Source: Spirodela intermedia (Eukaryota > Streptophyta > Magnoliopsida > Alismatales > Araceae). Taken from it: a stretch of 64,000 nt of DNA. The stretch lies in NCBI GenBank assembly GCA_902729315.2, contig LR746271.1, forward strand, positions 3,618,001 to 3,682,000, written 5' to 3'. The position numbers and the translations under genes were made by a program. Positions 25,640-42,098 of the stretch are shown one piece after another; position 1 is the stretch's first letter; the number at the start of each line of letters is the position of its first letter. The notes under the pieces were generated by a model that worked only from the letters and a program-made list of their open reading frames with translations, made no database searches and had not been told where the DNA came from.

Positions 25640-25850
25640 AGATCCACGATTTTATTTACACTATATTTAATCTATTTTTTTCATAAAAATGCACTAAGAA
25701 GAAGATCATGGTTAGGAGATACTTGGGTTGACATGACCCACAAGGTCAACTATTAGATTCATGATTTTATTTACGCTACAGATGTAATCCATTTTTTCCC
25801 AAAAATGCGCTAAGAAGAAAAACATTGTTAAATGATAATTGGGCTGACCT
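25640..25850 (+). repeat. Two diverged direct repeats of about 115 bases
   Basis: The block starting near 25640 (CACGATTTTATTTAC, later GCACTAAGAAGAAGATCA) is repeated from about 25756 (CATGATTTTATTTAC, later GCGCTAAGAAGAAAAACA). Both copies end near GGGTTGACAT or GGGCTGACCT. The cause is unknown. Confidence 0.6.
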
Positions 25851-26001
25851 TAATGCCCCCTATCTAATGCAGCAGCCCCCCAAAGCTTTTTTCTCTACCA
25901 CATTGGTCGGGTCCGGCTTTCCGGGCTTTCATCCGAGTCAGGGCCTTTATGATGAGATCGGGTCGGGCCCGATCTTCCTCCCACGATCTTCCACCCGTCT
26001 C

Positions 26002-26058
26002 TATATATAATGCCATCGACTGCCGCCGACCTTCCGCAACCTGGTGACGAAACCCTAA
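26002..26058 (+). promoter_or_regulatory. TATA box plus telo-box (AAACCCTAA), promoter-like
   Basis: TATATATAA at 26002-26010 is followed 40 bases on by AAACCCTAA at 26050-26058 and a CT-rich leader. Plant ribosomal-protein, translation-factor and snoRNA-cluster genes often carry telo-boxes in this position. A short frame starting ATGGCTCGG at 26072 stops after about 28 codons, so a spliced or non-coding transcript is possible. I could not find its other exons. Confidence 0.45.
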
Positions 26059-27419
26059 TCTCTCTCTGCAGATGGCTCGGTTCGCCTGCGCCTCTCTCTA
26101 CCTGGTCCCCAGCTCATTTTTCTCTTTCCCTCTTCGTGGTCTAGTCATTGCTTGCTGAGACTGGCCGCTGATGCTATGCATTGTCCGTACCATCCGAGAA
26201 CCGCTTGCGGTTTCTGATGAGACGCATTATCTCTTAACTGAGGCCCCCGTGTCGTCGCACGCCTGATAGCTATAGTGATTTTCGAATTTCATTTCGCCAT
26301 CTGTTTCGTTTTCGCCTGCAATCGGCGATTCTCGACTGTGATTTCCGGTGCCGGGGCTATTGGATTGCCAGTTATGGCTGGCGGAGGGAGGACCTAGCCT
26401 GTTCTAGTTTTTCCGGTTTAGCGCCTGTTTTTAGTCGTCTTCCATGATCTGGAACGGTCCGATTGCGCGAGAGATTTCTCCTGTTTTCGATGGTTTGAAC
26501 GGTTTCGAAATGTTTGCGTCACTCTGAAGATCATACATACTATAGGATGGTTGCGCATATTTGATTGTAATGGACTGTGTACTGGATCTTCGTATCATTC
26601 GGTGTATTTCCTCCAATTTTGCTGGAAAGGCAATAAATTAGAGTCGCTGGCATGCTTACTCGATAGCAGTGTCAGCGCTGTACGTTGCCGAGAATAATTT
26701 GAGCTACAGATTCTGGCAAAGCCGGTTTGACAACTACGCCTTTGCATTCAGACGCTCTGATATCCCTTTTACTGCGTCCCTAAATCTCCGTCTCCTGGGT
26801 GCCCTTTTTGCACCTTTTTCTAGTTCATTCTCAGTTCCACATTTCTGTGGCCAAACGCCAAAGAAACGGCCGCCATTATGACCCTTCGATATCATGTTTA
26901 CTCAACAATTCGTCCTTGGGATGTTCTTTCAGAATTTCCATATAATATTTGTGACCGTAAGACTTCCCAAACGTCACTGGCACAACCATGTACGATGTTC
27001 ATACTAGTTGGTGGGGGATTTGAGAGGTCAGAAAAATCTCGAAGTGGATCTTCTTACACATTCAAAGCAGACCGAAGTCTCAGTTTTATCTCCCAAAAAT
27101 TGGAGCTTGCTTAGGATTGGAATTATTAAATAATCATTCAATAATGGATCTTGAGCGGCGCGGCCGTCGCTTAAGCTCGGTAGTTCGCGGGTTATGGTCA
27201 TCGTGATTGGAAATTTGACTGGATGAGGGCATGCAAATCTGACTGGATGAGGGTTGAAGTCCGGGGGTTGCTTCCTCGTGATCTGCAGCAGTAGATTAAA
27301 GGACAACCTCAGAAATCTCTAAAGTGGGGGATGAATTCTGAGGGTTCTTCGAATGTGTTGTGACAAATGGCTTTGAAATCAGATAAGTCAATTTAATTCG
27401 TGAAAATAATCAATGCACA

Positions 27420-30400
27420 TTTCAATGATAATAGCTGCCTACTTAAATAAGAACTAATGCCAACAATATTTCTTATAATAAAGAATATTTTTCTACGTAA
27501 TGCGGTAAATCTCAAACTAATGTCAAAACTGGGCACACCACATAACATAGTTCAGTAAGTGATATACTATTTAGTGGTTCTGAGAAAAAACTAGAGTCTA
27601 AGGTGGAGAAATAACTGAAGAATAAAGACCAGCATAATTGACACTGTCCAACTTAAGTCTAAGGCTTCAAAGTAATTTCGAGCAATGGAGTTATGATAAA
27701 TAAGAGGAGGGGTTTCCAATGCTAGGAAGGCATGAAGATGGCTAGAGGTGGAGAGCAGTGGCTCTCTCAAAAGGAGGGGTCATCTAGGATTTGGGGATTA
27801 AGGGTTATAATTGAGTGATCTACTTATTTTTTATTCTTATGGTTCTATTGTTCTCTTTTTGTGGGTCTCAATCTCTATCATTTGATATGAAAGCATTGAA
27901 AAAACCCTTTTGGTATGATGGCACACTAGACTCATGACAATGAGATGGCCATCATGGAGAAAGAAACAATAAAAATGAAGTTAGAGGTAACAAAGATGAA
28001 ACATAAGACGATAAAAATGAAGGCTGAGTTGTGGTGAATCTCAAATCACAAGAAGAACTAAGAAAACAACTAAGGATAACCAAGAAGACATAGAGAGGAG
28101 AGAGGACAAGCTCGTATGTAGAATTCTGGGAAGAGCATGGATTCACAATAGCGTAAATCAAAAACATCTCTATTCAAAAAAGGTAACCTCGATGAATGAA
28201 TGATAGAAGAAATTTTGAAAATGAAGCACAACTTAATTCATGTAGCCTATTCAAGAGATGTAGGGATTTAAAACAAGAGTAGTGCAGTCTTTTGACTAAT
28301 CCCAAGCGAGGAGCTTATGTGAGTATCTTTAGACATAAAAAAACAAGTGTCAATTGGAGAATATTGAAGAAAATTTAAAATTATGTCAATCCCAATAAAC
28401 AAATTGTTAGAAAAATAATTAGAGAGCACCTTGCTTTTATGAAGGGCTTAAAATTATAATTCAAGACAAATATTAGAGTGCTCAAACCCATCAGCTTAAA
28501 CTAAATTATGGAGACAACCTAGTTAGTGGAAGAAATAAATAATATTACTTGGAGTGTATGGGAATGTGAATGTAAAATAAAAGTAAAATATGAGGTCAAA
28601 GAGATATTAAATTTATTTTTAGGAAGGAGAGAACTAATAACTCATTGTTAGGGTAGAATAGATGGGTCAAGAGTGGTAAAATTATTATTCCACCACAAAT
28701 TGAAGGGCTCATGTGAGGTCCAAAGATGCAACATTCTAGTATAAGAATCTTCGTGGAGAAAAAAGGAGATTACATCTTACTATAACTAAACTCCAAACAC
28801 AAGGAAAAAATGAGTTCTATTTTGATGAACTACTAGATGAATTACAGCTGGCTGTTATCTTCTTTAATCAAGTTATGATGAGATTCAAAGGAAGATGAAA
28901 GACATCTCTGGGGTACTTTTTTAAACACACAAGGATGTTATGAATTTTATTATAATGTTTTTGGCCTTACAAATACTATAATAATATTCTAGTCTCTCAT
29001 GAATGAAGTATTTTGTCCAAAGTTCATCTTGAGGGAGAGTGTTAGAAGTTCTAGGTTGTAGGAAAATAATATAATAAGTTAAGGGTTTTTTTGGAAAAAA
29101 ATAGAGTTTCTGTTTATATTAAAGGGTTTAATAATTGAATGAAATTGAGGTGGTTTCCATTGTTCTTTTCTTTGTCCTCCATGATAGAGGTTTCTCTCTC
29201 AATTTTCTATAGTTTCAAACTTCTTTGAACTATATTACTTACTATCATTTGATGCATAAGACCTTAATTTCCATCTAAATATTAAAATAAAATAACTCTT
29301 ATTTGTGTTTTTTAAAAATAAAATTTTATAAAAATATTGAGCTCCTTTCTACATAGTGATCAAAGATGTCTTGAGACATCAAAATGCACATATTAATAAT
29401 GTTTGCCATTAGTTCATGAATTATAGAAATGAATTTTATAAGATGTAATATCCTTAAATAATTTTTAATTTTAAAATTGTAACATCCTTCTCTCACTCAT
29501 ATGATGAACCTAACATATCATCTTGTAAGTGATCTGTAATGGTTGTATTACCAAATATAAATGTCCCAAATAATTTATATAGTGAACCAATTTTATCTAA
29601 TTTCATAAAAACCAAAAACTTCTTGTTAATTTCTGAAATTATGTTGACATATGTATAAATACATCCATTTGCATCAATGGTACTTAATGAAATTAAACTC
29701 TTTATTAAGTTTGATTCATACCTTCAAAATGTGAAAATTCTGCTTCATTAAACATCTTGATTTTCACATAATAGTTTTATATTTTTATCATTTTCTATTA
29801 AAACTTTACCTCTATTATCAGATTTTTATGTATCCAACCAATGTCAAAATGGTCACATGTGATAAGAAAACTTGAATCAAGAATCTAAATTTTATGAGAA
29901 TTTAAATTTGAGAAGTTGATAGAACATTTATTTGTGCTTCTAAAATAGATGAAATACTAGCTTCCATAGGCAAACATTACAAATTTCATTTTCTTTGGGT
30001 AGACATTCTTTTTAGTGGTTGCATATATCATTTTCCTTCAACTTTGGTAGTAAATGATTTTTCTGATCATCTTAATTTTTCTAATGTTATCTTTTTTGAC
30101 CCATTCATTTAACAACTAGATTTTCATTACCTACGGGAGCTTCATGTCTAACATAATTTGATAATAATGTAAAATTAATCTCTTATATTTTTAAAGTGTC
30201 TTTACCATATAAAATGGTAGCTACTAAATGATTATAAGATTGAGGTCAGAATGAAAGAAGGATAATAACTCAATCTTTTTCCTCCATCTTTACCTCCAAA
30301 TGACAAAGCCATGATATTAAATTGTCAAAAATATTCATATATTTTAATAGATTTATTCATTCACTTATACATAAATTATATAATTTATTCTTCAGTATAA

Positions 30401-31080
30401 CTTATTGTAACAATTTTTTTAAATGTAAAACATTTCTAATTTGTTTTATAAATCAACCATAACTTTTACATCGACAATGGTATACATCATCTCATGACAC
30501 AATATATTATACTAAGTGTTTTAAAATCTAACTCATGTTAATCTTTATGATTTTCTCTATTTTTACTCTATAAATAATAATTAATTTTGTAAAGTCCATG
30601 TTGTTCAAGAATTATCTTTACTTTATTATCCCACATGCCAAAATGGATATTTTCATCAGAATTTTCAACATCAAACTTTGACATCGATATTTTTAGAAAA
30701 TCAGATTAATAGTAGCTTTTAACTAATACTAAATATTATGACAAACAAATCTCAATGTAGAGTCTAAATAATATCAAAGTTGCCAAAGTTGGATTCAAAT
30801 ACTAGTTGTAATTGTGAAAATAACCAACAAAAAAATCAGGGAAAACAGATGTCAAATGTATTTCTCTAATAAAAATAAGTATTTTCAAATATTAAATATC
30901 ACACAATATTGTATAATCTCAAATTGATAGAAAAATTAAATATAATTTACTTATAACATAGTTCAATAAGTGCTACATTGTTTCGTGGCTCAAAGAAAAT
31001 ATCTTCTACATCGATATTAAAAATAGTAGTGGCCCATGTGAAGAAATAACCAAAGAAGAATAATTCTTAGGTAACTTGTA
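27420..31080 (-). mobile_element. Decayed Ty1/copia element, antisense, possibly flanked by LTR remnants
   Basis: Read on the minus strand, about 30420-29460 shows broken copia coding: a gag segment with ATILYGKDTL and a downstream LLSN, then a protease to pre-integrase stretch with GW-H, LISL-TIDANGC, IGSLYKL and IGNT-like phrases. All frames contain stops and shifts. Sequence around 27530-27640 (ATAACATAGTTCAGTAAGTG, later GAAATAACTGAAGAATAA) resembles 30950-31065 (ATAACATAGTTCAATAAGTG, later GAAATAACCAAAGAAGAA), which suggests the two LTRs. A weak primer-binding-site match lies near 30805. The boundaries are inference. Confidence 0.6.
29010..29245 (+). mobile_element. Copia 3' end: polypurine tract and LTR (family B)
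   Basis: CTTGAGGGAGAG immediately precedes TGTTAGAAG, the usual polypurine-tract and 3' LTR junction of plant copia elements. The LTR-like sequence runs to about 29245, ending in TATCA. It is clearly related to 62001-62223: both share GG-GGTTTCC and TGTCCTCCATGA-AGAGG phrases. It sits inside or beside the antisense element, so the block is nested. Confidence 0.6.
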
Positions 31081-31431
31081 AACGAAATGTTTGGAGAGTG
31101 AATGTCTTATCTTCTTGAAGTTAATAGGAACATGTAATGAGAAAGACAAGTAAGGTTTACATATTTATTTCTTTACAAGTTGAAACTCTATTGAAGCAAT
31201 CCTCTCTTTCCTCCTTGGAGAAGGAGCTCTCCTAAAATGTTGAATGCCTTCCCCAATATATATATTTTTCTCCTACAACACTTCAAAGTCTTAAAAGGAG
31301 GGGGAGAAACTCTCTCTTTTCTTCTTTTAGGTTATTATTTTGATCTAGAGTACATAAGATGGGAGATATCTTCGACTACTAGAGGAAGGAGATCTTATTA
31401 GAGGTGGTCTCAGGAGAAATTTTGACCACTA

Positions 31432-31563
31432 TGTTTAGACATCCTCTTTTGTGTGGCCCACTTGGGCCCATTATCTCTCTCTCTCCTCTCTCACCTATAT
31501 AAACACATGTATCTCTTCATTTACAGTTAATCTAATCTTAGGATTTAAGCCTTCTCGTTAACA
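31432..31563 (+). repeat. 5' LTR of the copia element
   Basis: 132 bases, TG...CA, containing GGCCCA-TTGGGCCCATTATC, a CT-rich stretch and TATATAAACAC that could serve as the element's TATA box. It is closely similar to 34344-34473. Confidence 0.78.
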
Positions 31564-34343
31564 TGGTATCATAGTCTTAGGGTTTTTTTCTAACCGTCGT
31601 TGTTGTCATCATGTTGCTGCCACCACATCTTTTACGTGCTCTCCTCTCTCTATGTGTGCAATCCTCTACTGTGCATTGCCATCTACTGCACGCCGTCATC
31701 AATTGCATCACTGAAATCTACTATTACATCATGTGCAACCAGCATGTCAACACTTACCCTACCACCGCAGCCCCTTACTATCGCAATCTCTATGATTGTG
31801 GCCCCTACCGTCGCAGCCCTCTGCCACTACAGCCCCCTCTTGTTGTCGTTGCCTAGGCTGTCGCGACATCTGTCACCGTGGCCCCTCCTGCTCTCATGGT
31901 ATCTACCACCACAGTATCTCACAGTATCTTGTAGTATCTCTTCGTATCTCATTATATTGTCTCCTACTACACCGCCTCTCGCCACATTATCTTCTCACCA
32001 CGCGTCGTCTCTTAGTGTTTGCTATCATTTGCTACACGTTCTTCTATTTACATCAGTGTTTTGTTTCTCGTCATCATTATAAATCAAGATAACACATCTT
32101 CTCCACTTTAAGGACCTTGACCCACGGCCCTACTTCTAGTCGAAGTGTCACTGTTGTCGGCATTCTTTCTTTTACGGCACTCTATCACGATGTAACTATA
32201 TGACATTTTTGTGACAAAAAGTGATGAGATAGTCATCTCCACCACCAAAGCCTACTTGTAGCAACACTTTGTCACAAGAGACTTAGGGACATCTTGCTAC
32301 TTCATTAGGATAAAGTTTGCTTATTAGTCCGGCAAGGTAGTTTTATCTCAAAAGAAATATGCCTTTGGCCTTCACGAAACGGGGTTTTTTGACTGCAAAC
32401 TAAAGTTATAACCTATGGTGACATGTCCGAATGTAAATCATTGAGATATATACTAACGTAGAATTCTTGATGATATTACTCAAAGATCCGAAGGTTGGTG
32501 GTTGGAGGGTGCTAAAGAGATAACTCTTAAATGATCGACTAAAGTCATCCAAAGTTTACCTAGAGTGAGAGATTATTTTGCTTACAGGTGAGAAGAGAGT
32601 CAAATAACTACATGGTACAACTAATATTTATTTTGTTGGCATATATGATCTCCAACATGGTTAAAAATTAAGTAACGGGCTTGATACGAGCAAAAGGTTC
32701 AATTGATAGTCCATTCAATACTTTGAAGCATCCAAGTGACTATAATAAAGTTAATTTGGGACCAAGAAGTATAGGTTGGGGTCAATGATGACCAGTGGAT
32801 CGTTCGTTAGATGATGAAGCAAACTGTGAGATGTAAAGACATATTTGAAACCCGATGTCCATGACACATAATTGAGACCGGTGAAGAGGTATGCTAGCCG
32901 AATTAGTTGCGTTGTGATGGAGTGTTGCAAAGGAAAGGAGTGTCGATGACAAAGATATTTCAACTAGAAGTAGGGTTGTGGGCCAAGGTGTATGAAGTAA
33001 AGAAAATACACTATCTTGGTCCATAATGATAATAGAAAATAACGTACTAATGCAAGTGTAAGAATGTACAACAAATGGCAGCACACAATAGGAGATGACG
33101 TGCGGTAAGAAGATAGTGTACGGGGAGACAGTGCATCATGATTGGTCACTTCATCAATTTGATGTGTCTAATGACTTCTTCTATGGTGACTTAGATGAGA
33201 AAATTTTTATAGAGTAACTTCTAGGATATATTACTTAAGGAGAGTTTTTCTAATTTTGCTTACTTCAACATATTATATACGAACTCAAGCAAATTCCTCG
33301 AGCATAGTTTGTGAAATTCAATGACTTTCTTACTACCTTTGACTTTACTCAATGAATTACTAACCCCACTATCTAGATGAAGACCACACCTAATGGTATA
33401 GTCATCCTAGTCATATATTGTTGATGACATTTTTATGACATAGAGTGAGGCATGCATCTCTATCAACAAATCTTATCTATAGCAACATTTTGTCATAAAA
33501 GACTTAGGCAATGCGTTACTTTTTTGAGATAGAGTTTACTTATCAGTCAAGCAAGTTAATTTTATCTCATAATAAATGTCATTGAGTTTTTTTAGGAAAC
33601 AAAGCTTCTTGGTTGTAAATCGGAGTCATCACTTATAGAAGTGCATTGGAAGTCCTAAGATTTACTTCACCGTTGATGGAAGATGTTAATCACTATCAAC
33701 GATTATTGAAAAAACTGATATATCTCATTGTTACTCATCGTAACATCATGTATACAATCAATGTTCTCAATTAAGTTATACAAGAGCCTCGTCAAGTCTG
33801 TTAGGAGGGAGCACTACATGTCTTAGCCTATATATCAAATAGGATATAGGGAAGGGGCTCATCTACATACGTCATGATCACCTACATGTTGAAGCCTACT
33901 TAGATACTGGGTTAGCTTGTGACAAAGGAGATCAGAAGTCAATGACTAACTACTGTACTTATGTTAGTGACAACCTAGTCACTTGTTCCAATGTAGAAGT
34001 TGAATATCATGTTATGACTGTGACAATGTGTGAGATGGTATGACTTTACTTTCTTCTAGAGAACTTAGGTGTCACTCTTCAGACACTTGTACTTATCATT
34101 ATGACAATCAAAGAGTAATCTTCATCGCCGAAAATCTCACATTTCATAAGTGGATCAAGCACATCGAAATTGATTGTCACTATATTCGAGACAAAGTTTT
34201 AACATGAGTTATCTCTGTATCACATGTCACTTCATTCAACCACTTTGTGGACATCTTTACCAAGAGCCTTATATAAGTGTTTTATAATGTTATATGTATT
34301 AATCTGGGCATATTTGACTTATATGATCTAACTTGAGGAGAAG

Positions 34344-34473
34344 TGTTTGGACATCCTCCTCTACATGGCCCACTTAGGCCCATTATCTCTCTATTTTCTC
34401 TCACCTATATAAATACATATATCTCTTCATTTGAAGTTAATATAAACTTATGATTTAACCCTTTTCATCAACA
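34344..34473 (+). repeat. 3' LTR of the copia element
   Basis: 130 bases aligned along their length to 31432-31563 with scattered substitutions. The polypurine tract lies directly upstream. Confidence 0.78.
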
Positions 34474-34665
34474 CACTGAATGTAGAAAATCATTGAGAGA
34501 GAATAATCTTTAAATCTAAGTGTCTTCTAAAAATTATACAAGAATTATTGATTTTCCATCCTCCCTCAAAAATTCATCATTTTTCAAGAACATAATGATA
34601 ACCTTTACATAATCAAGCTTGAGCCACAACTACTCACATATTCCTCTTCGGATACTCTCTCTCTT

Positions 34666-34700
<35 letters not shown>

Positions 34701-34990
34701 ATGTGGCATACACGCACACGTAGAGGTTGACTTGGCCAGTGCATCTTAATGGGTCTGGGCTTTGTCAGCCACACAAGGCGTGGCCTGTCCCATTAACTAG
34801 ATCCGTATGACGTGCTGAACGGACGCTCTATTGCATTATCAAAAGATCTCACGATTGGATCACGCACCGTTATCCCCCGTGTGAGGGGCCGCACGCGATC
34901 GAGCCTATCTTCTTCTTCCTTCTTCCTTCTTCTCCAGGCGCCGAGAAAACAGGGAGGAAAGGTGAGGGACAGAGGAGGTGGGCAGTTGAC
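34474..34990. other. PSA2 upstream region with CT array
   Basis: Contains a CT microsatellite at about 34654-34698, then a GC-richer stretch with TGGGTCTGGGCTT that probably includes the PSA2 promoter and leader. No TATA box was obvious. Confidence 0.5.
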
Positions 34991-39144
<4,154 letters not shown>

Positions 39145-39318
39145 TACGAGAGCGAGAGAGAGAGAGAGAGAGAGTTGTAAGCATTGATTGTCCTTTTTGA
39201 ATTCAGTCGAGTAGATGGCCTCCCAATCTGGTTGATCCTCTCTCTCTCTCTCTCTCTCTCCCCCCTAAATTCTACTCGTCTCTACCTTGTTCTATTCTCA
39301 CCAAGAGGTGATGGGCCC

Positions 39319-39357
<39 letters not shown>

Positions 39358-39776
39358 CCACCTTACAGCCCTGAATGTGCCTATTGTCTTCGCGCTGTTG
39401 ATATCAACATTAGGGGCATTACTGGGCCAAGTAAGTTCGGACCCCCCCTACTGGGCCAGCCCAATTTTCTAATGTTTGGGCCTCATTCGGCTGAACGGGC
39501 CGGGCTCAAAAATTCTGAAACGGGCCGACCCTCTACTAAAACTAATTACATCCTGTCCACATTTGAAAGCTATTCGTTTCCCCGCGTATACTCACAGAAG
39601 AGAGAGAAAAAGAAGAGAGAGGGGGGGAGGGAGAGAGAAAGAGAGAGAGGGGAAGGAAAAAAAAGGGTATCAAAGAGGATTAGAGGAGAAATTCCGAAGA
39701 AGCGCCACCGCCGCCGTCTTTTTCCTCCCGCCCCCCAAAACCCTCGCCGGCGAGGGCTCTGCAGAGGTTGGGAACG
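39145..39776. other. PSA2-GCP3 intergenic: terminator flank and GCP3 promoter/leader
   Basis: A GA array follows the PSA2 stop directly (about 39152-39174). CT arrays lie at about 39239-39260 and 39320-39352. From 39590 to 39665 the sequence is GA-rich, probably GCP3 5' leader. TGGGCC elements are listed separately. Confidence 0.6.
39423..39482 (+). promoter_or_regulatory. Cluster of three TGGGCC (site II) elements upstream of GCP3
   Basis: TGGGCC occurs at 39423-39428, 39452-39457 and 39477-39482, roughly 295-355 bases upstream of the GCP3 ATG. TCP-bound site II elements of this form are common in promoters of proliferation and housekeeping genes. Function here is inferred. Confidence 0.5.
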
Positions 39777-42043
39777 ATGATGGACGACCCCAAAACCCTG
39801 GATCTCGTCAAGGAACTGGTTCTCCGGCTGCTCTCTACTCCCGCCTCCTCCGCCGACCCCAATCACCCGCCGCAGGACTTCCCGAAGGCTCTCCGCTACG
39901 CCCACCGGATACTCTCCAGCCGCCTGTCGCCGTCCGTCGCCGCTGACGAGTTCGCCATGGCGGAGTCCGTCAAGCGGCACCTCGTCAATCAGGGCCGCTC
40001 GTCGGAGGCCCTGGCCTTTGCCGACCTCTTCTCAAAGTTCTCCGCCAGATCCGGCCCCGGCTCGATCCAGAACCGCTGGTCCGTCCTCTACCTCCTCAAG
40101 TCGATCTCCGAGGATTGCCGGAAGGCGAGCGGCGGCGGACGTCCAAGAGCTTCGTTCTCCTCCACCGTCTCCGGCGGTCTCCCTTCCCTCCCGCTCGAGC
40201 AGTACGGAGGGAGGGTTTCGAGGAAATCCTACTCCGGCGGCGGAGTTCTGGTGGTCTCCAAGGATCCGGGCAACATCAGGGAGATCGCTCTCCGGGAGTA
40301 CGCAGATCTCGTCAGGGAGGATTCGGCGGTGGCGGAGTCTGCCCTAGTCAAGGACGTCCTCTACGCAGTCCAGGGGATCGACGGGAAGTATGTGAGGCAC
40401 AACACTGTGATAGATGCATACGATCTTCCCGACTCTCTCAGAGTCCCTGCTTCCACCAGAACGATGATCCGGAGGCTCTGCGAGCTCGGCTGGCTTTTCC
40501 GGAAGGTGAAAGTGTACATCTCCGAGTGTATGGATGGATTCACAGCCGAGGACGTTGGGACGATTGGGCAGGCCTTCTGCGCGGCGCTCCAAGACGAGCT
40601 CTCCGAGTACTACAAGCTCCTCGCCGTCCTCGAGTCGCAGTCTTCCAATCCCATCCCGCTGCTCTCTGAAACAGGGCCACCGGGGAACTATCTCTCTCTG
40701 AGGAGGCTCGCGGTCTGGTTTGCAGAGCCGACTGTGAGGATGCGCCTTATGGCGGTGCTCGTGGACAGCTGCAGATCCTTGAGGGGCGGTGCCATGGCCG
40801 GAGCAATCCACGAGCACGCCCAGCACGGGGACCCCTTGGTGCAGGATTTCATGGGCCGCCTCCTCCGCAGGGTCTGCTCTCCTCTGTTCGAGATGGTGCG
40901 GAGCTGGGTCCTGGAAGGGGAGCTGGACGACCTATACGCAGAGTTCTTCATCGTGAGCCACCCCGTCAAGGCCGAGTCCCTGTGGAGGGAAGGTTACAGG
41001 ATCCAGTCCTCGATGCTGCCCTCCTTCATCTCCCCAACCCTAGCGAGCAGGATCTTGAGGACTGGTAAGTCCATCAACTTCCTCCGTGTATGCTGCGACG
41101 ACAGAGGATGGGCTGTGGCGGCGGCTGAGGCGGCTGCGCAGGTGGGGACGACGACGAGGAGGGGCGGCCTTGGCTATGGCGAGACGGACGCCCTTGAAGC
41201 GCTGGTCGTCGAGGCGGCAAGAAGGATCGACCACCACCTCATGGATGTGATCCATCGCCGCTACAGGTTCAGAGATCACTGCCTGGCCATCAAGCGCTAC
41301 CTGCTGCTCGGGCAGGGAGACTTCGTTCAGTACCTGATGGACATGGTCGGCCCCGAGCTCTCCGAACCCGCCAACACCATCAGCTCCTTCCAGCTCGCCG
41401 GCCTGCTGGAGAGCGCTATCAGGGGTTCCAATGCTCAGTATGACGACCACGACATTCTCGACCGGCTGAAGGTGAAGATGATGGAGCACGGCGATGGAGA
41501 TCAGGGCTGGGACGTCTTCTCCCTGGAGTACGACGCCCGAGTCCCTCTCGACACCGTGTTCACAGCCTCCGTCATGCGGCGGTACCTCAGAGTCTTCAAT
41601 TTCCTGCTGAAGCTCCGAAGGGTCGAGCACGCCCTGATCGCGGTGTGGAAGACGATGAAGCCCAATCGCATCATACAGCACCTCCTCGTGAAGGAAGATT
41701 CAGCGGTGAAGTCGCAGTTCGTGTCGGTGCTCCGGCGGTGCCAGGTGCTCAGGAACGAGATGAACCATTTCGTCACCAATTTGCAGTACTACATCATGTT
41801 CGAAGTTCTTGAAGTCTCTTGGGCCCATTTCTCGGAGGAGATGGACGGTTCCAAGGATCTGGACGATCTTCTCGCTGCCCACGAGAAGTACCTCGGCGCC
41901 ATCCTGGAGAAGTCCCTCCTCGGGGAGAAGTCCAAGGAGATCAACAGGACCCTCTTCGCCTTGCTCGACATCATCTTGAAGTTCCGCAGCAGCGCTGACC
42001 GGTGGTTCGAAGGCATCTATGAGTTGCAGCCGAGGTCAACCCA

Positions 42044-42098
<55 letters not shown>

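Larger units (their letters stand above)
24294..27400. other. Intergenic, mostly AT-rich; includes one unassigned promoter-like segment
   Basis: Holds the kinesin 3' flank to about 24500, then AT-rich sequence without a recognisable gene. A direct repeat of about 115 bases lies at 25640-25850. Sequence becomes GC-richer at 25850-26450 around a TATA and telo-box promoter-like element. The short open frames here, such as 26669-26881, match nothing I know. Confidence 0.6.
31432..34473 (+). mobile_element. Ty1/copia retrotransposon with very short LTRs, degenerate
   Basis: A direct repeat of about 130 bp bounds the element: 31432-31563 and 34344-34473, both starting TG and ending CA. Just inside the left copy, TGGTATCATAGTC (31564 on) matches the Met-tRNA primer-binding site. 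Just before the right copy lies the polypurine tract CTTGAGGAGAAG. Flanking bases CACTA and CACTG look like a one-mismatch 5-bp target-site duplication. The interior has a broken reverse transcriptase (LHQFDVSN, GDLDEK, VDDIF) at about 33140-33480, then RNase H remnants (QEPRQ, VEVEYH, HIEIDCHYIRDK, FVDIFTKSL) to about 34270. Stops and frameshifts are frequent. A second partial reverse-transcriptase copy lies at 32190-32440. gag and integrase were not recognised. Confidence 0.8.

Noticed and set aside
26180-26250. Possible box C/D snoRNA (TGATGC, CTGATGAG, CTGA with GGCC arms)
   Set aside because: The outer C box is imperfect, C to D spacing is odd, and I could not match a guide to rRNA. It is suggestive only because of the telo-box promoter upstream.
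31600-32082. 160-residue plus-strand frame with Ser/Thr/Pro/Leu-rich sequence
   Set aside because: Lies inside the copia element between the primer-binding site and the RT relic, resembles no gag domain, and overlapping frames are equally open.
39768-39776. Upstream start for GCP3 at a TTG codon
   Set aside because: The frame is open there but not ATG; the two consecutive ATGs at 39777 and 39780 begin the conserved N-terminus.
41040-41681. 213-residue minus-strand frame within GCP3
   Set aside because: Antisense to strongly conserved GCP3 codons and explained by G/C-ending codon use.
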